Origin: Bolinopsis microptera
Taxonomy: Eukaryota; Ctenophora; Tentaculata; Lobata; Bolinopsidae
Assembly: GCF_026151205.1 (NCBI RefSeq)
Contig: NC_087076.1
Coordinates: 17,393,919-17,457,918, forward strand
DNA length: 64,000 nucleotides
Direction of reading: 5' to 3'
Below are positions 11,661 to 24,967 of this stretch, piece after piece. Position numbers and translations under genes: made by a program. The notes beneath the pieces are model-generated. The model was not told where the DNA came from, did not search any database, and worked only from the letters and a program-made list of their open reading frames with translations. Numbering within the stretch: position 1 is the stretch's first letter; each line of letters opens with the position of its first letter.

Positions 11661-12502
11661 GTATAAATTTGGTGTTCAGTAATGTTTTAAAATGTTTAGT
11701 AAATTTTGTTTTCGTAACTATATTTATTCAGGACGTTTACAGAAGGAATTGATTTAATGTCGTTGGAGGAGTCCTAATGCATAATGCCTAAATATCCTCA
11801 CGTCTGAAGATGGCGTTTCAATTCTCTTGTATAAAATATGTCATATGCACAACGTATGCGCGCACATAAACGTCCGTGCATATATGCGTGCGCGTGCAGA
11901 ACGGGAATTTTAGGAAGACCTTTAAACAATACTGAGATGTTCGGAGTTCGCGCCTTACATGCTTTAAGGAATGTCACCCCCGCTGGATTCTTCTTACGAC
12001 GTCAGCAAATACATGTAACAACATACATTATACAAATGGCCTGGCTCCTAGTTTATTCAAGAAATGATCAGACAGAGAATTAACTCTATAAAAATAGAAA
12101 AGATCGTTAGACTTCCAATAGCTCTGGACATTTGTTGTTTTTAGACAAGAAAAAGTGTAGAGTGGTAACACGCCACTCGACTTGTCCTGATCTAGAAATT
12201 TCCATGTCTGCCGGTACTTCCACTTCCAGCAAAGAATGCTGAGCACAAGATGTGACTATAAATCCAAACAAGAAAAACGCTTATATTATTGGAAAATGCC
12301 AAATGAACATCAATGATCCAAATCAACTTCTTACAAATGTGGTTTCTCTGTTGTTAAGTTTTTTTTGCACGCTCTCCACACATAGGATGCCACAGATTAA
12401 GAGTTTTAGGTCAAGTCAGTTGGAATCTCAATAAATCACTTGTAAATATCTATACTATGTTACTACGCAGTTCAATAAATTACACTTCACATAAACTGAA
12501 GA
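11661..12502. other. Intergenic, no gene seen
   Basis: AT-rich, with a CpG/TpG patch near 11850-11900 (alternating gcgc/tgcg). Weak open frames here lack homology or splice support. Confidence 0.4.
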
Positions 12503-12508
12503 TTTATT
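12503..12508 (-). terminator. Polyadenylation signal for aconitase
   Basis: AATAAA on the minus strand (tttatt on plus), about 70 bases past the aconitase stop codon. Confidence 0.5.
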
Positions 12509-12575
12509 AACATAAATCAAAGCCGATGACCTCAATAAAATCATGTCTAAAACAATATAAATCAATGAGTCTAAT

Positions 12576-15500
12576 TTACTGTGCCATTGCGTTGAGTGCA
12601 CTGCCAGCCTTGAACCATCCGATCTGGTTGTCGTTGAAAGTGTGATTGAGAGAAAATTCGTCAGTAGAACCGTCAGGGTGTGTAAGTTTGCAGGTAAGAG
12701 GAACTCCCGGAGCGAAGCTTGTCAGTCCAAGGATGGAAACTTTATCACCAGGTTGAACCTTATCGTAATCAGCGTGATCGGCGAAAGTTAAAGGTAACAT
12801 TCCTTGCTTTTTAAGGTTTGTCTCGTGGATTCGTGCAAAGGATCGGACGATGATAGCTTTACCGCCAAGATGACGTGGTTCCAGCGCAGCATGTTCACGA
12901 GAACTGCCTTCTCCGTAGTTCTCATCACCGACCGCTAACCATCCAATACCTGTGAAAGTAGTTCGATTGTGACTTTTAGTTTTATAACAGCAGGGGAAGA
13001 GTCGATGACGTGTGAAAAACTGATAATTGCTGCCCATGAAACGAACCGATTTTTACTGCAGTCTGCACCCTACAATCTACACATATATATCTCTTGCAGT
13101 GTATCATGTTTCAAACTAAACCATCAACAATTGAACACTAACCGGCTGCCTTGTATTCTCTAGCAGTACCAGGCACTGGACCAAACTCTCCGGTCAACAC
13201 ATTCTTGATAGAGTTCATCTCACCGTTCTCACTGTTTGTTGCTGTTATCAGGAAATTGTTGGAGATGTTGTTGAGATGACCACGGAATTTGAGCCACGGT
13301 CCGGCGGCTGATATGTGATCAGTTGTACACTTTCCTTTAACCTGTGTGATAACATCGTTAATAAAAAATTTTGAATAAATTTGAAGAAACTTTTAATGAA
13401 ATATTGTATGGTGACAAAGAAATGGAGGAACCTTAACAAGAAGTTGAAGATCGTGGTAGTCCTGACCATCCCAAGCAGAGAAAGGAGTAAGGAGTTCCAA
13501 TCTGTTGGAGCTGGGATCAACTTCAACTTCAACAGAACTAACATCTGCAGGAGGCGCTTGGTATGTGTCCTCACCTGATCACGTGACTTAGTGGGTTAAC
13601 CTGTTCAGGCTACTTTTCAGCATTCCAGAAATAAATTATACAATTTCGACAAGTTTAACAGCGCAAAAATTCAATTCAGTAGAAAGAAGACGTACCAGGG
13701 TCAAAGCCATTGGCGGGTAGCTCATCTCCATATGGTGTGTCCAGCATGAATGGGTTCCCCTCTGAATCTAATAGAGTATCAGTTTCAGGGTTAAACTTCA
13801 ACGTGCCAGCAAGTGCTAACGCTGTAGCGATCTCAGGTGATGCAACAAATCCGTGAGTGTTAGGATTAGCGTCATTCCTTCCAGTGAAGTTCCTGTTGTA
13901 GGAGGTAACGATTGTGTTCTTCTCGTTCTTAGCTACATCCTGTCTGTCCCACTGTCCAATACAAGGTCCACACGCGTTGGCGAGAACTAACCCCCCGATA
14001 TCACGGAGGGGCTGATCAACACCGTCCCTCTCGATAGTCGCCCTGATCTGTTCGGATCCGGGTGTGATAGTGAAGAGAGATTTGAACTTGATACCCTTAG
14101 CTTGGGCTTGTTTGGCGATGCTAGAGGACCTGGTCATGTCTTCGTAACTGGAGTTAGTGCAGCTCCCGATCAAACCTACTTTAACTTCTGTTGGCCAGCC
14201 TTCCTGCTCGGCTCTGGTTCCAATTTCAGAAACTGGGGTACACAGATCAGGTGTGAAGGGGCCGTTGATCAGAGGTTTTAACTCAGACAAGTTAATCTCA
14301 ATCACCTCGTCATACTCAGCGCCCACGTCACTTTCCAGCACACTTTTGTAATTGTCAGCGATCTTGGCGATCTCCCCACGTTCTGTGGCGTGAAGATAAC
14401 GTGCCATACGCTCGTTGTAAGGGAAGATGGAAGTTGTGGCTCCGATCTCAGCGCCCATATTACAGATAGTACCCATTCCAGTGCAGGACAGTGAGTTAAC
14501 ACCAGGTCCAAAGTATTCCACAATAGCACCAGTTCCGCCCTTTACTGTCAGAATATCCGCCACTTTCAGAATAACGTCCTTTGGAGACGTCCATGCGCTA
14601 ATTTCACCTGATAAAGTGATATGATTCAAGGATGTGGGAGAGCAAACTAACATGGAATTTGTAAATAAATTAAAATGTAATTTGAAGCAATTGATAGCAT
14701 TTAAAGATTCTCATCCAAGAAATCTTAATTGCCCATAATCGCGCAATTTTACATCCCAGCATTATTGCCAGTCAGAGCAAGCCCAGCAAGAAGAAACTCG
14801 TCTAAGAAGTGGAAACCAGCCTCTAGGTCTCATACCTATCAGATGGACTCCAATAACTTTAGGACACTTCAACTCCCAGGGAATACCAGCCATGACATCA
14901 ACAGCATCAGCTCCGCCAACTCCGACAAAGACTCCGCCAAGACCCCCTCCGTTGACAGTGTGACTGTCCGTACCTGAACAAAGTTATATTAGTAACACAA
15001 CTCACACCCCTCCGTTCACAGTGTGATTGTCTGTACCTGAACAAAGTTAAATTAGTCACACAACTCACACCCCTCCGTTCACAGTGTGACTGTCCGTACC
15101 TGAACCAAGTTATATAAGTCACACAACTCACACCCCTCCGTTCACAATGTGACTGTCCGTACCTGAACAAAGTTATATTAGTAACACAACTCACACCCCT
15201 CCGTTCACAGTGTGACTGTCCGTACCTGAACAAAGTTATATTAGTAACACAACTCACACCCCTCCGTTCACAGTGTGACTGTCCGTACCTGAACAAAGTT
15301 ATATTAGTCACACAACTCACACCCCTCCGTTCACAGTGTGACTGTCCGTACCTGAACAAAGTTATATTAGTCACACAACTCACACCCCTCCGTTCACAGT
15401 GTGACTGTCCGTACCTGAACAAAGTTATATTAGTAACACAACTCACACCCCTCCGTTCACAGTGTGACTGTCCGTACCTGAACAAAGTTATATTAGTCAC

Positions 15501-18500
15501 ACAACTCACACCCCCCCATATCCAAAAATTTTTTAATTTCCTACATTCTCAATTTTTTCGTTTTCTGTGGCCCGCTCGCTTCACTCGCATAAAAAGTCTT
15601 TGTATTCGCGCGGTTCAAAGATTTTTCATGGCGGATTCCAGATTTTCAATTTTACTTTTTTAGGGCCCGGAATGCTTTTTAATAGATAATCCTAGGTTAC
15701 TTTTGGGGGCGAAGCCCCCGAAAATTTTGGAAATTTAAACTAGATTTGGCCTCCTGGAACGAATCTGACAATGGAGAACGATTTTAGCATACTATTTTCT
15801 GATTTCAATTTTTATTGGGATAAATTGTCTGGATTCTAGAATTCCTAAACACTTGGCTTAACTAAAGCACAAAATAGGAGACAGCATGAAGTATCAAGAG
15901 TTTATAATTTTGGCAAAAATGTTTTCTCATCTACTACCATCACTTTCTGCTTTCAAGCTATAAACTAATACAGGGTTAAGGGAATTTGGAGAAGGAAGCA
16001 AGTATGAGACCAAATATTCAAGAAACAAGGAATTTAAATTTTCCAAAAATATAATAATGACTATTAGTATTTACTATTTAAATAAGATAGAGTAATTAAA
16101 AAACTAGAAAAAGTCCAATTCTCACGCCCATTCTAGCATCATCGTACAGATTAGTTAAAACGCCCTGTTTTTCTGATATTTTCTCACGCCACACGAATTT
16201 GGGCTGGGTGTGTGCAGTGTGATACACACATTGAAGACGTGATGTGTATATGCTACTGCTTGCCAATACAGATATCGGGTGACACTGTAGACATATCCGG
16301 TTTCATAGACTAGATAAGTAGATAGTAAAATGTTAATAAAGTAATAATGACAACGATTTATGTCGTGTACGCGAAAATGCCCCAATAATTACCATCTGGT
16401 TAGTGGTTACTTGATGCACAGATTTTGTAGCTAATAGCAACAAACTTTGGTCTGTGAAACGAAATTTAATAGACTGGATCAGTGGATCCCTGACTGAGAA
16501 CATTTAAATAACGGTCCAGCAACTTTTAGTCTGCTCTTTCACTTAAATTCCTACTGAAATATTATCGAAAATTCTCAGAGTTGGCTCTCGAATTTCCTAC
16601 TTTTTGTCAAAAATTTCCTACTTTTAAAAATTTCCTACATTCTTAGAATGCGAGAATGCGGGTTTTTGGATATGGGCACACCCCTCCGTTCACAGTGTGA
16701 CTGTCCGTACCTGAACAAAGTTATATTAGTAACACAACTCACACCCCTCCGTTCACAGTGTGACTGTCCGTACCTGAACAAAGTTATATTAGTAACACAA
16801 CTCACACCCCTCCGTTCACAGTGTGACTGTCCGTACCTGAACAAAGTTATATTAGTCACACAACTCACACCCCTCCGTTCACAGTGTGACTGTCCGTACC
16901 TGAACCAAGTTATATTAATCACACAACTCACACCCCTCCGTTCACAGTGTGACTGTCCGTACCTGAACAAAGTTATATTAGTCACACAACTCACACCCCT
17001 CCGTTCACAGTGTGACTGTCCGTACCTGAACCAAGTTATATTAATCACACAACTCACACCCCTCCGTTCACAGTGTGACCCCCGCCCCCAGCTCATATCT
17101 AAACGAAGATTAGCTGCATTTATTTCGCAGTTCTAAGGTTTCCAACTTGGTTCATATTGTAATATGTCTTGTTAATCAAGTTCTAATTTTAAAAACGCAA
17201 TAATAATTTCGAAACATTTAGACAGTGCAGATATTCGAAAATAATGCCGGACTGCAAAGTAAGAATCTTCCTACATTGCCGAGTCTTATCTAACATTTTT
17301 TGAAATCTTACCGAGGTCCAAGAGATCTAAGTTTTGAATCATTATATTTTGCACCGACCATTATTCAGAACGGAAAGAAGAGTGTTTAGTTTGAAATTGG
17401 TGATGATAAAAAATCAAGATATTGCATAAGAGACTTGATAATTTGATTTAACTGATACTTCAATATTTTAACACTTCAGCAGGCAACTCTGTATATTCCA
17501 TATTTTAATCTAACGACACTGAGTATTAGAAATTAATAATCGTTTATACTGTACTTGAACCCTGAAGATAATTGAACATAAATATCTGTCTGTACTAAAG
17601 TCAACTTTTGACTGATTAATTTAATATCCTTGAATAATGAATATTACATGCATAAAATGTGACATACCAATGGCATATTTCGAGGGGTTAAGCTATAACT
17701 TTTAGCCCATGGGCAGATTTGGTAAACGGTTGTGTAAATGGACTTAAACTAAGTGCACCTCAGGTCCCATTTTAAGCTCCGCCAATTTAAATTGAATATA
17801 TATTGGCTCATCTTGCATTTCCTAAGTCCATATCATTTCCATAAAGAATGACATTACATTATATTATTATTAAAGATCAGAACTTGTTACACTCATTTTT
17901 ATAATCTAATGAGTTCAGGGTCTAAGTTAAGCAATCTAGCTAGGCTATCACCTAAATAAGTTAACACTATGGTTAGACTCACAGTTGAGCGTTGTGTTCT
18001 AGCTACTCAGGTATTATTATTATTGCAGTTACGAAGGAATCTGTCTTGGGAGAATCTCGTTAAGTTGATAGTGGGACTACCGCGGCGAAACCGCGGTTAA
18101 TGTGCCTGTTCTATCACATAATTCTGTCTGCAGTCAACCACGCCAGCTCCAGTGTTTAAATATATCATGTAATACAAAAGTATCCGCACTCCGCAGAGAT
18201 GCATGTATTTAATTAATGTAATAATAATATGTTACACTTGAATGTGGAAACATTCCAACTATGATTAGTCTCACTCAAGTTAAACTTTGTTTATCGCTCT
18301 GATTGGTGAATTATACTACTAGTAATTTTAGTAAATACTAAGTACTCTGTATTAGTAACTTCTAAGGGAAGTGGTAAGTTGTTGGATGACGGATGTCCAT
18401 TTAACGTTATATTGTTAATTGTTATTAAGGTCACTGCAATACGATTTTAAGCAGCTGCAGCATGAACGACTTTGTTAATTTGGGTAATTGCAGCCATCGG

Positions 18501-20422
18501 CAAATTATTATCTTCTAAATTTATTAAATCAATTCGTGTTATATATAATGGTAAGTATGGAAATAGAATTTTACATGTACACACTGCTGACTGCACGCCA
18601 TACACTTTACATAACGCTACACTGAACAATGCACATCTGTTTTCAACCTGTTATGCATGTACAGTGTACACACTTGGGAAAGTTAAAAAACAGTCTATCA
18701 ATTTGCGACACATCATTTACACTACACATCATGCGCACTGAACAATGTTATAAGTTGCAAGCAAGAAATATGCTGTAACTGTAAGACATTTTAAATACAA
18801 GATTACAATAAAATAAGAGTTTTTATATGTTCGAATTATAACTTAGAATTGGCACGTTATCAACTACATACCAATGAGCATAATTCCGGGGTAAGCGTAG
18901 TTCTCCAATATTATCTGATGAATAATTCCGCTTCCGGGTTTCCAGAAACCAGCCCCGTATTTTGCTCCTGAAGAAAAGTAAAATCGATAACCTACTTACA
19001 CATCAAAAAGGATATTTTTGAAATGCCAAATCGGAAATTTTGAATCAGGCTCTTTATAAAATGTGGTTTTCTATTCAGATCGACCAAGTCTGTATAAATC
19101 GGAACGATGTTGACAGGTTTTGATAACATGGCCGAGATAAAAAGATCCCAGCGTTGCCCCATCCCCCAACCTTCAAAATAACTGGCCATCATCAATGTAT
19201 CTTATTTGAATTTCAGAACAAATATTTTTGAATAAAAAAGGGGACAAAAGCCAAACAATGTTTGAGCTGGTAAGATCATCTTTTTATACTATTGAGAACA
19301 AAATATTTGATACCGTGGTAATAATACCACTTGTTCGCGAAAAATAATTGTTATCGCACACAAGTTTATTTAAATAGTAGCTCCGCCTGCATTAATATTA
19401 ATAGGAAATGAGAAGGATTTATATTTTAATATAATCATTGACTTATGGGCGGGAGAGCTATTTCAAAGTATTAAATTGAAAATACCTGCTGTTGACAAGA
19501 AATCGTAAACTTCGCTGTTGATGTCCTTTGCTCTGCTGAGATCTTTTGCTCCTCCCAACTGAGCCTCTATCAAGTGGTCGCAATGAATTGTCGAGGGAAC
19601 TGCCACTCGAGGAATACCGCTGGCAACGAATTGTAACATTGCCATCTGAGCTGTGGCGTCCTGCATTGCTACACGGTCCGGACGCAACCTCAGATATGAT
19701 TCACCTAAATAGTTTATATCGTGAATGTTAGACCAGTATTATGTAATAGGATGGAAAAGTGTTAACCAGGTCAAGCTGGTCCAAACCCTAGCTACATAAT
19801 ATGAAGAATTTGTATCACTTTTAGATGATAAGGTTCAATACAGTTAAACCCGGCCCTGATTTACCGCCGAGTTCGGGGAAATATCCGCATTAAAGCAGGG
19901 TTCACGGTAAATTGGTAAATTGTGGTTTCGATTGTTCAAACAATGCATGTGAAGTGTGAATTGTAAAGCCCTCATTTGGGGGAAGGAAATGGCTGCAGGG
20001 TTTTACTGTTTTGTCATAATTGTGTAAATATAGACAAGTAGACAGAATCTCACCTCTGACGATATCTGCAATTTCTGGCTCGTCAAGATGACCATAGACA
20101 ATTTTCTCAGACAAAGTCAATGGCCTCCTAAGCCTTGACTTAACGATATCGACATTTTTCTGGAGACTGAAAAAGAGCAAGATTAAAACATTTTACACAG
20201 CTCAATAGAATCTAACATTATTTGGAAGGTTATAAAAACCGTAAAATTGACCAGATGTTCAATAAAAAATGAATAATAATTCAATACAACTTACAGTGCC
20301 ATGTTTTCTCGGACGTCTGTCTCAGGGTCAAATTTGCTCATGGGTACTCGCTGGAAGAGACCAGCAGTGGTACGAAGGTTTCGTGTACTCATTTGAGCAC
20401 TTGTCTTGGTTAGCTTGAACAT
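12576..20422 (-). CDS. ACO2: Mitochondrial aconitate hydratase, complete
   Basis: Converts citrate to isocitrate in the mitochondrial TCA cycle using a [4Fe-4S] cluster. Nine exons join without a frame break: 20422..20295, 20166..20054, 19704..19486, 18967..18872, 14973..14836, 14607..13696, 13574..13432, 13341..13143, 12949..12576 (2322 nt, 773 residues; the human protein has 780). The first ~30 residues ([10 protein letters not shown], Arg/Ser/Thr-rich, no acids) look like a mitochondrial presequence. Diagnostic blocks: [63 protein letters not shown] region, [11 protein letters not shown] and [13 protein letters not shown] (the three cluster cysteines), [56 protein letters not shown] in two blocks, and [14 protein letters not shown]. 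Six of eight downstream exons start with GT. Intron 4 (3.9 kb) holds the minisatellite and transposon described separately. Confidence 0.97.
14974..15514 (-). repeat. 63-bp minisatellite, ~8.6 units, copied splice acceptor
   Basis: On the gene's strand each unit contains aactttgttcag|GTACGGACAG and the next ~20 bases of aconitase exon 5 with one base changed (GTGAAC for GTCAAC). It then diverges into ggtGTGAGTtgtgtaactaatataac. Each unit therefore has a pyrimidine-rich acceptor, 31 nt of exon-like sequence, a perfect GTGAGT donor and an actaat branch-like motif. The array abuts the true acceptor at 14974. The unit length is a multiple of three, which gives a spurious 21-residue repeat frame. 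Confidence 0.95.
15515..16676. mobile_element. Non-autonomous DNA transposon, 8-bp target duplication
   Basis: Ends are cccatatccaaaaa and tttttggatatggg (inverted). Both flanks carry CACACCCC (15507-15514 and 16677-16684), which falls inside the minisatellite unit, so the insertion postdates the array. The interior has cttcactcgc-type repeats and a gggggcgaagcccccgaaaa hairpin shared with the copy at 26179-26943. The length is 1162 bp with no transposase frame. An 8-bp duplication is typical of hAT (also P, Merlin), but the CCCATATCC end is not the usual hAT consensus. Confidence 0.85.
16677..17079 (-). repeat. 63-bp minisatellite, second block (~6.4 units)
   Basis: Continuation of the aconitase intron 4 array on the other side of the transposon, with the same 63-bp unit. 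Variants alternate between aacaaagttatattagt and aaccaagttatattaat, which suggests higher-order duplication of unit pairs. Confidence 0.95.
19840..20008. mobile_element. MITE in aconitase intron 2
   Basis: Starts cagttaaacccggccctgat after TA and ends gcagggttttactg. The interior has fragments such as ggtaaattg and ccctcatttgggggaagg. It is related to the element at 39636-39833, which shares the gatttaccgc/ggtaaatc and gggaaggaaatggc blocks. Probably a pogo/Tc1-type non-autonomous element. Confidence 0.5.
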
Positions 20423-20797
20423 TGTTACGGCTGTGCACTGACACCAGTAACTAATCCTATCAAGTATTTTTATTTATCTACTGTAAACTACTACTATAAC
20501 AATATTGACTTAACAGTTATTCATCACATTAAAAAAAAGAGATTTTGAAATGTGAGCCAGTCTGTTGAAGAAAAATATCACTGGACACCTGAGAACTCCC
20601 AAATTCCACCAGCACATCTATTATATATTGATTGATTAATCATCATTACCCACGGAATTTTAAAGAATAGTTAATAGTACTATATTAACAGTGTGCACTG
20701 AAGGGATATCCTAGGAAGTTTCTTGAACTTTTAACAGGTACAAGAAGGAGCCTTGTCAAAATATCATGGATCTTGTAAGAGGGTCTACATCTTTTAA

Positions 20798-21362
20798 CAT
20801 ACCTTAAAGCCAATAAATTTGGTTACAAAAATTTTGGTGACCATAATTTCAGTCACAAATTTCGCAAATTTTTAGTCTAGTACAACTATTTTAGTCACAT
20901 TTTTTGACTTTTCGAGACCATTTTCCATTCCATTTATTTGATTTCTCCATTATTTAATAGCAAGCTTTATTTTTTCGATTTCGCACATATTATTACAACA
21001 TATAGCAGTGGTTTTTAAGGCCAAATTTTAGAAGCGGTCGTTTCACATAATTACTTCAATATTAGCTTAACTATATATGCAGATACTGCCTGATGGGAAA
21101 AGGATGTAAGAGAATGCGAAGGAATAAAAGCAGTGGATTACGCGTGTAATAGTCAAAGTAGTTCAGGAGTAAGATGGTGATGTCATTATATTAATTATAA
21201 ACAATTTAATATACGCTCATGTCATATACGCTCTACTGAAATTTTGGTCTGCTTTTAAATTAGTCGCCGAAAAATTTAGTCTCAATAAATTTGGTTTACA
21301 ACAATTTTAGTCACAATTTTGACTAAATTTATGGTAGACTAAATTTTTCGTTCTTAAGGTAT
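20798..21362. mobile_element. Possible TA-flanked MITE, CCTTAA ends
   Basis: Ends read ATACCTTAAAGCCAATAAATTTGG at the left and, reversed, ATACCTTAAGAACGAAAAATTTAG at the right, with TA on both sides. The interior is rich in attttagtcaca/tggtgaccat-like inverted words. No coding frame. Ends are imperfect, so the call is tentative. Confidence 0.4.
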
Positions 21363-21949
21363 ATAATACTATAAGTTACATCAAAATGTATAGAACATTG
21401 ATTGAATTATGAATTATGAGATAAGGACAATATCCCATGCCATCAATGGCGCAACAAAATGCTAGGGCCTCCGCAGGCAGTGTTGTGCTTGTAGGAAGGC
21501 GGGTGAAGAAGCCTAGTAAAGGGCCTAGATTAAGTTATAAATTGCCATAGATTCCTGGATTCTAATTTCCAGGAATTTTAGGAAACGTGTAGAAATGTGT
21601 AGGAGCAGAGGAATCTAAGGAACGCTTGATTCTGAGTGGAAATTTAACGGCTAGCTTTAATAAAATTACCTACAAATCCCACATTTTTACCAATTTACAA
21701 ATTCTTTTTAAATGTATGTGGGATACAGCAAGATCCAATTGGCTAGGAATTACGTTCCTGAAATCCTTTAATTCTGTCACCAGGCGCCTCCCTGAATTAA
21801 ATTGGCTGCTGGTAGCCGTAAAATTTAAATGAATTTGCATTGAGATTATAAGAGAATTTACTAAAAAAATATTATGTTCATTATGCATTGTTCTATAGAT
21901 GTAATGGAAAACAATCAATTTTCATAGTAAAACAAATTTTAGTAAAACA

Positions 21950-22340
21950 AATTTTATTTTATACCCACAATCAATTCATATTTAGTTCAAATATTTAAAG
22001 TCAAAATAACCATTTCACATAAGAGGTTTTATTATAATAAAATAATTTGTGATGAATTAATAAATTAATTTACACTCAAAAATGAACAAAATATACACAA
22101 TTTTTACCTAGTGCAACACTGGTTCGGCGCGCGGCTGATCGAAAAAGTTTGGTTTGCATTTACTAACTTGTAACTACAGTGTACAGCGTACATGAAAAGA
22201 TAACTTATTGAATCTTTTAATACTAGAAACATATTAATTCAGATGCTGTTCAATGAGTTAGCCACGAAAATGTTCAAATTATGTAGGAGGGTGAAGGACA
22301 CAATTGCTAACTTAGTGCTTCTTTGTGCCCGTTGACTACA
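21950..22340 (+). repeat. Dispersed repeat family C, uninterrupted copy
   Basis: Shares roughly 390 bp (tttatacccacaatcaattc ... cctagtgcaacactgg ... gtgcttctttgtgcccgttg) with 45541-45702 plus 46163-46390. In that copy about 460 bp are inserted. No ends typical of a known class were found. Confidence 0.8.
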
Positions 22341-22906
22341 ATGAACATTTTGCGGAGTTTCTCCAGACGGCTTTTATCGGAGTGCGTGTTATTTACTTGG
22401 TTGTGCACAAGCCAGGCCAACATTTTGTTTTTGTGTCAGCCGCGCTACCAGGTTGCAGAGTATGATAAAGACTAAAAAATTATACACTATACAAATTTGC
22501 TAATACATAATATCAGAGTCCGATCTAGCTGCACACGTCAGACACCACATTTCAGCCGCCAATTAACCAAGTACCGTTTAATTGAACACCGAGACATGAG
22601 GATTAGGTGTCATTTTGTAAATCAATTTATGGATGGATGATTCAGTAATTGTTGTAGAAAATTACAGTCACTGCCACCTATAATAGCGTTATGTCGCGTC
22701 TTGGGTCTGATTAACGGCCAAGAATAAACGTATGTGCGCGCTTAAGAAACCCGCGCAAATGTTGAAGTAGTGAGTAGCTACGTCGCGCTTATAATAAATA
22801 TTACGTGTAGCGCCGTACAGAAACGGCAATATTTTAAGTAATTAAGTATTTGTTTACATAAATTCCACGTTTTTATCAATAATCTAGCATGGCCCAAAAC
22901 TGTTAA

Positions 22907-24967
22907 AGGACCAGTTAACTGAAAAATTTGTAGTCTCCAATTTGGCTAAGATTTAAATCAGCTGTGACAAACTGGTAACAAATTGTATCGCCGAAAGAAC
23001 CAACTCTCTAGCTTACGTGTAACGCGTGTTATTGCAATAATAAGCTGTGGCCGCGTGACGTCATAAAGTCCCTCAGTGCGCGCTGGCATAGCGTAATACA
23101 ATGCACAAATGTTTATCATCGTCAATAAAACACGTGTAACTCACTCAAATTTTAGAGTTATGACTATTTCCCTAGTTCTCCAAAATCCTTATAGTTTTGG
23201 CTATCACCCTAACTATATGAATAGCTGATTGGATGTACAGTGCTCACGTCAGGATTTTAAACAGTGACATAAGTTCTTGAACAGTGGCGGGTGAATGTAC
23301 GGTTAGAAAGTTTCTGCTATTACAATTTATGTCATATGTGATAATTTTGGATTTTTTTCATTGCTTCATTAAAACGAAGGGAGACTGTACCGATTATTTT
23401 TCCCCAGTCCATGAAACTAATACACAAAATAATGTGCTATATATTAAATATAGCTGATCAGAGTGTAACTCTGTAATATAATATTACAGTTGTTCGGAAG
23501 AATGCGAGCAGTCAAATGGTTCACTATCCTAAAAGACATAGTTCCGAGAGCAATTATATTTTTAGCATAGCGAAATTTCTTACTTTAATCCACACGTGCC
23601 AGACAGTACAGGAGACATGAAGTCTGGCTATTTTACGGCCGTTCCCATCGGACTATTAGTAGAAGTAGCTCCTATCAGAACGGTGCCGTGGGAACTGAAA
23701 AATACCCGGTATACGTAATACTGATTGGAGTGTACGGTGAGCGGTGTGTTTTGAATTTGACTTACCTAGTTATCGTCCTACTTGTATGATCATCGGTACA
23801 TAACATAAATAAACTACTGGTAAAATTAGATACCAAGTGCAAACGTGTTCAGTCAATCGACCCACTGAACAAATATAAAATTTCCAAGACCCTATTATTC
23901 TTTGGCCATATATATTGCGGCACGATCGATTCTTAGATGGCTAAACGACATACGTTAATCTATACAATTCTTAAACTATGAGATAGCACTTTAATCTAGA
24001 AATACACTTATTATATTACTCCTGATTTTTACATTTCAATTTTCACGTAAAACATTGTAGCCATAGGTTGATCATGGACACTGACAGCTTAATTTTAGAT
24101 AATAATGATTTATGAGTTTCTCTAAAGTTAACTCTAAACTAGTGTAGTCCAGTCATTTATGGACATTTATGGAATTGAACCTGCAAATTTTCGTATACTC
24201 ACGAAATTTTGCAAAGACCTTCTCAAAAGTATGAATAAACGATTTTCGGTTGGAGACATATTGACCACGCCGATATTGACCCAATAACGTAACCGACCCT
24301 TTGCTTCTGAAGGTCGTAGACTTCTAAATAGGCTTAAACGAAGCGGCATATGCATGTTTATATAGGAGTTACTGAGCAACACATGGCCTAAAATCCTTAC
24401 TCTTCGAGAAATTTGCCAAAAACCATTTTGGGCGTGGTGCTGAGCCCATTTTCGATAGGATCGTGATAGAGTCTTTAGACAGGGTGCAAAAGAACCGCAA
24501 TTAGCATATTTATTTATGACTTACGAAGAAACAGATGCCTTAAAGTGCTTACTTTTTCAGTTATTGGCGAAAAACTGATTTCCGGTTCCAGAAATCATGC
24601 AAAAGTATGGGTATCTTGTAAATTGGGCTATGAAGGCCCTACAGATTTTTGAATGATTGCAAATTGTGCAGAACGGCCATGTTTATATACAACTTATGAA
24701 GCAACATGTACCCTAAAACACTTATTTTTCGAGTTATTTAGGGGAGAAACATTGTATTATGTCCATTTTTACCTGTAAAATACAGTCTCACGAGCTCTTC
24801 TGTGCGCGCAAGGGACTTTATGACGTCATCGCCAAAATAATACAAACGCTAATTACACGCGTTAGAGAGCAGTTAGAGATTTAGGAATTTCGACTCGTTG
24901 CTCAGTTTGCTATTTGTCACAATCTGTCAAAATATGAGGATAACTTTTTTTTGAGTTAACTGGTCCT
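22907..24967. mobile_element. TTAA-flanked DNA transposon, long imperfect TIRs
   Basis: Flanked by TTAA (22903-22906, 24968-24971), with termini AGGACCAGTTAACT and its complement. Similarity between the ends continues for about 170-185 bp, including tgacgtcataaagtccct and taacgcgtgt blocks. TTAA duplication points to piggyBac or Kolobok. The 2061-bp interior lacks a transposase frame but has about three diverged ~190-bp tandem units at 24150-24770 (catgtttatata ... acttatgaagcaaca ... tttttcgagttatt). It interrupts a LINE tail. Confidence 0.82.

Larger units (their letters stand above)
20423..22902. other. Intergenic upstream of aconitase
   Basis: Aconitase promoter side. It contains the ATACCTTAA-ended element at 20798-21362 and repeat family C at 21950-22340. 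No further gene seen; weak frames near 21626-21918 lack support. Confidence 0.5.

Noticed and set aside
14907-15509. 200-codon frame with 21-residue repeats ([16 protein letters not shown]-type), and similar frames at 16635-17136 on both strands
   Set aside because: Created by the 63-bp intronic minisatellite, whose length is a multiple of three. It lies inside aconitase intron 4 and crosses a real exon.
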